Below the pieces are notes generated by a model. It searched no databases. It worked only from the letters and a program-made list of their open reading frames with translations, and was not told the DNA's origin. A stretch of DNA of 64,000 nt from F23-D06 sp963620035. Its GTDB lineage: Bacteria; Bacteroidota; Bacteroidia; Bacteroidales; WCHB1-69. Location: the NCBI GenBank assembly GCA_963620035.1, contig CAVEXN010000006.1:1-64000 (forward strand). Reading direction: 5' to 3'. A program made the position numbers and the translations under genes. Shown in pieces: positions 63,652 to 64,000 of the stretch. Positions within the stretch are counted from its first letter, which is position 1. Each line of letters begins with the position of its first letter.

Positions 63652-64000
63652 TGCTAATCGATACCCATATCCACGTCGGCCAGTTCCGCGAACATTATTA
63701 TGATCCGTCAACTATTCATCGGTTGGTAGAGCAATTAAGGATAGATTATTATGCAGTCTCTTCAACCACAATGTGCGAAGAAGACTATCCGAAAGTCATC
63801 GACGAAATCCATAAACTTGTTGATATGGATGAAAAGAAAGTGCTCCCAGTAATGTGGATTACACCAACAGAACTAAAAGGGAACATTGCTTGGTTTCTGG
63901 AATCGGGTATCAAATGGAAGTGTTTGAAAGTTCACCCGTTTTACCCCCCCCCAATCATTGGCGGCCTGACGGTGGTCAATTTCAAGAAGTTATAGATGTT
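63651..64000 (+). CDS. amidohydrolase/TatD-like hydrolase, partial and frameshifted at C9
   Basis: Start of a metal-dependent hydrolase: MLIDTHIHVGQFREHYYD has the THxH metal motif, followed by DYYAVSSTTMCEEDY and KWKCLKVHPFY. After a C9 run (63944-63952) the current frame ends at a stop (63995). Reading on with one more C instead gives NHWRPDGGQFQEVIDV to the window end, which suits the family (KxHP...PDG...F..VID). So the gene is out of frame by one base here. It continues past the window. Whether it is an amidohydrolase or TatD relative is open. Confidence 0.6.
63944..63952 (+). repeat. C9 homopolymer in the hydrolase gene
   Basis: Nine C in a row; ten (or seven) would keep the hydrolase open. 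With the G8/C8 run at 55167 it is one of the two longest G/C runs I found in the window. Confidence 0.9.

Noticed and set aside
1..64000. tRNA or rRNA genes
   Set aside because: I scanned the intergenic stretches for T-loop and acceptor patterns and saw none; a covariance search was not possible.

Overview
The window looks like chromosomal DNA of a Bacteroidales-type Bacteroidota. Evidence for this is the TAnnTTTG -7 boxes upstream of many genes, type IX secretion genes (porU, porV, a PorP/SprF protein, gldJ), gldF/gldG, a DUF4831 protein, a TolC-free set of surface peptidases, and the many solitary DUF4143-type ATPases that are common in this group. I could not fix the genus. No rRNA, tRNA, CRISPR array or intact insertion sequence was seen.

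Layout. 0-8.7 kb (+): clpB (with a probable sigma-54 promoter), pcm, a MurU-like nucleotidyltransferase, dnaA, recJ, a CDF metal exporter. 8.7-14.7 kb (-): Na/Pi cotransporter, O-antigen ligase/polymerase, Wzz-type protein, aspS. 14.8-16.8 kb (+): nadD, rlmD. 16.8-32 kb (-): a surface-glycan locus with GDP-heptose genes (hddA, gmhA, hddC), a nonulosonate branch (NeuB, KdsC-like phosphatase, SpsF-like cytidylyltransferase, sialyltransferase-like protein), two further glycosyltransferases and an IspD/TarI-like enzyme. It is broken up by accessory genes: three DUF4143-type ATPase modules (one truncated), a KilA-N fragment, an AlbA_2/HATPase regulator and a Fic protein. 32-45.4 kb (-): M16 peptidase, gldG, gldF, M3 peptidase, ispF, porV, porU. 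45.5-53.6 kb (+): PorP, GldJ, YitT-family protein, purL, bifunctional nuclease. 53.7-61.6 kb (-): an ABC transporter with a frameshifted permease, YfhO, a radical SAM protein, two hypothetical exported proteins, a zinc peptidase. 61.6-62.7 kb: gene-poor, with repeats and a gene remnant. 62.7-64 kb (+): the start of what I read as a new RiPP (modified peptide) locus, cut by the window end.

Most interesting: (1) The right-end operon: a Cys-containing precursor peptide too short for routine gene calling, an attenuator-like hairpin, a PqqD-like peptide-recognition protein, a one-span membrane protein and a metal-dependent hydrolase, with TAATG stop/start overlaps. The hydrolase is out of frame by one base at a C9 tract. 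(2) The ABC permease at 55.2 kb is likewise out of frame by one base at a G8 tract, so two G/C homopolymers look like candidate phase-variation switches (or sequencing errors). (3) Each of the three DUF4143-type ATPases carries its own iteron-like direct repeat array over its promoter, with periods of 22, 32 and 33 bp (whole helical turns), suggesting cognate autoregulation. (4) A Fic gene with a 9-bp inverted repeat over its -33 box, overlapping an IspD/TarI-like gene by ATGA, which in turn overlaps an AlbA_2 gene.
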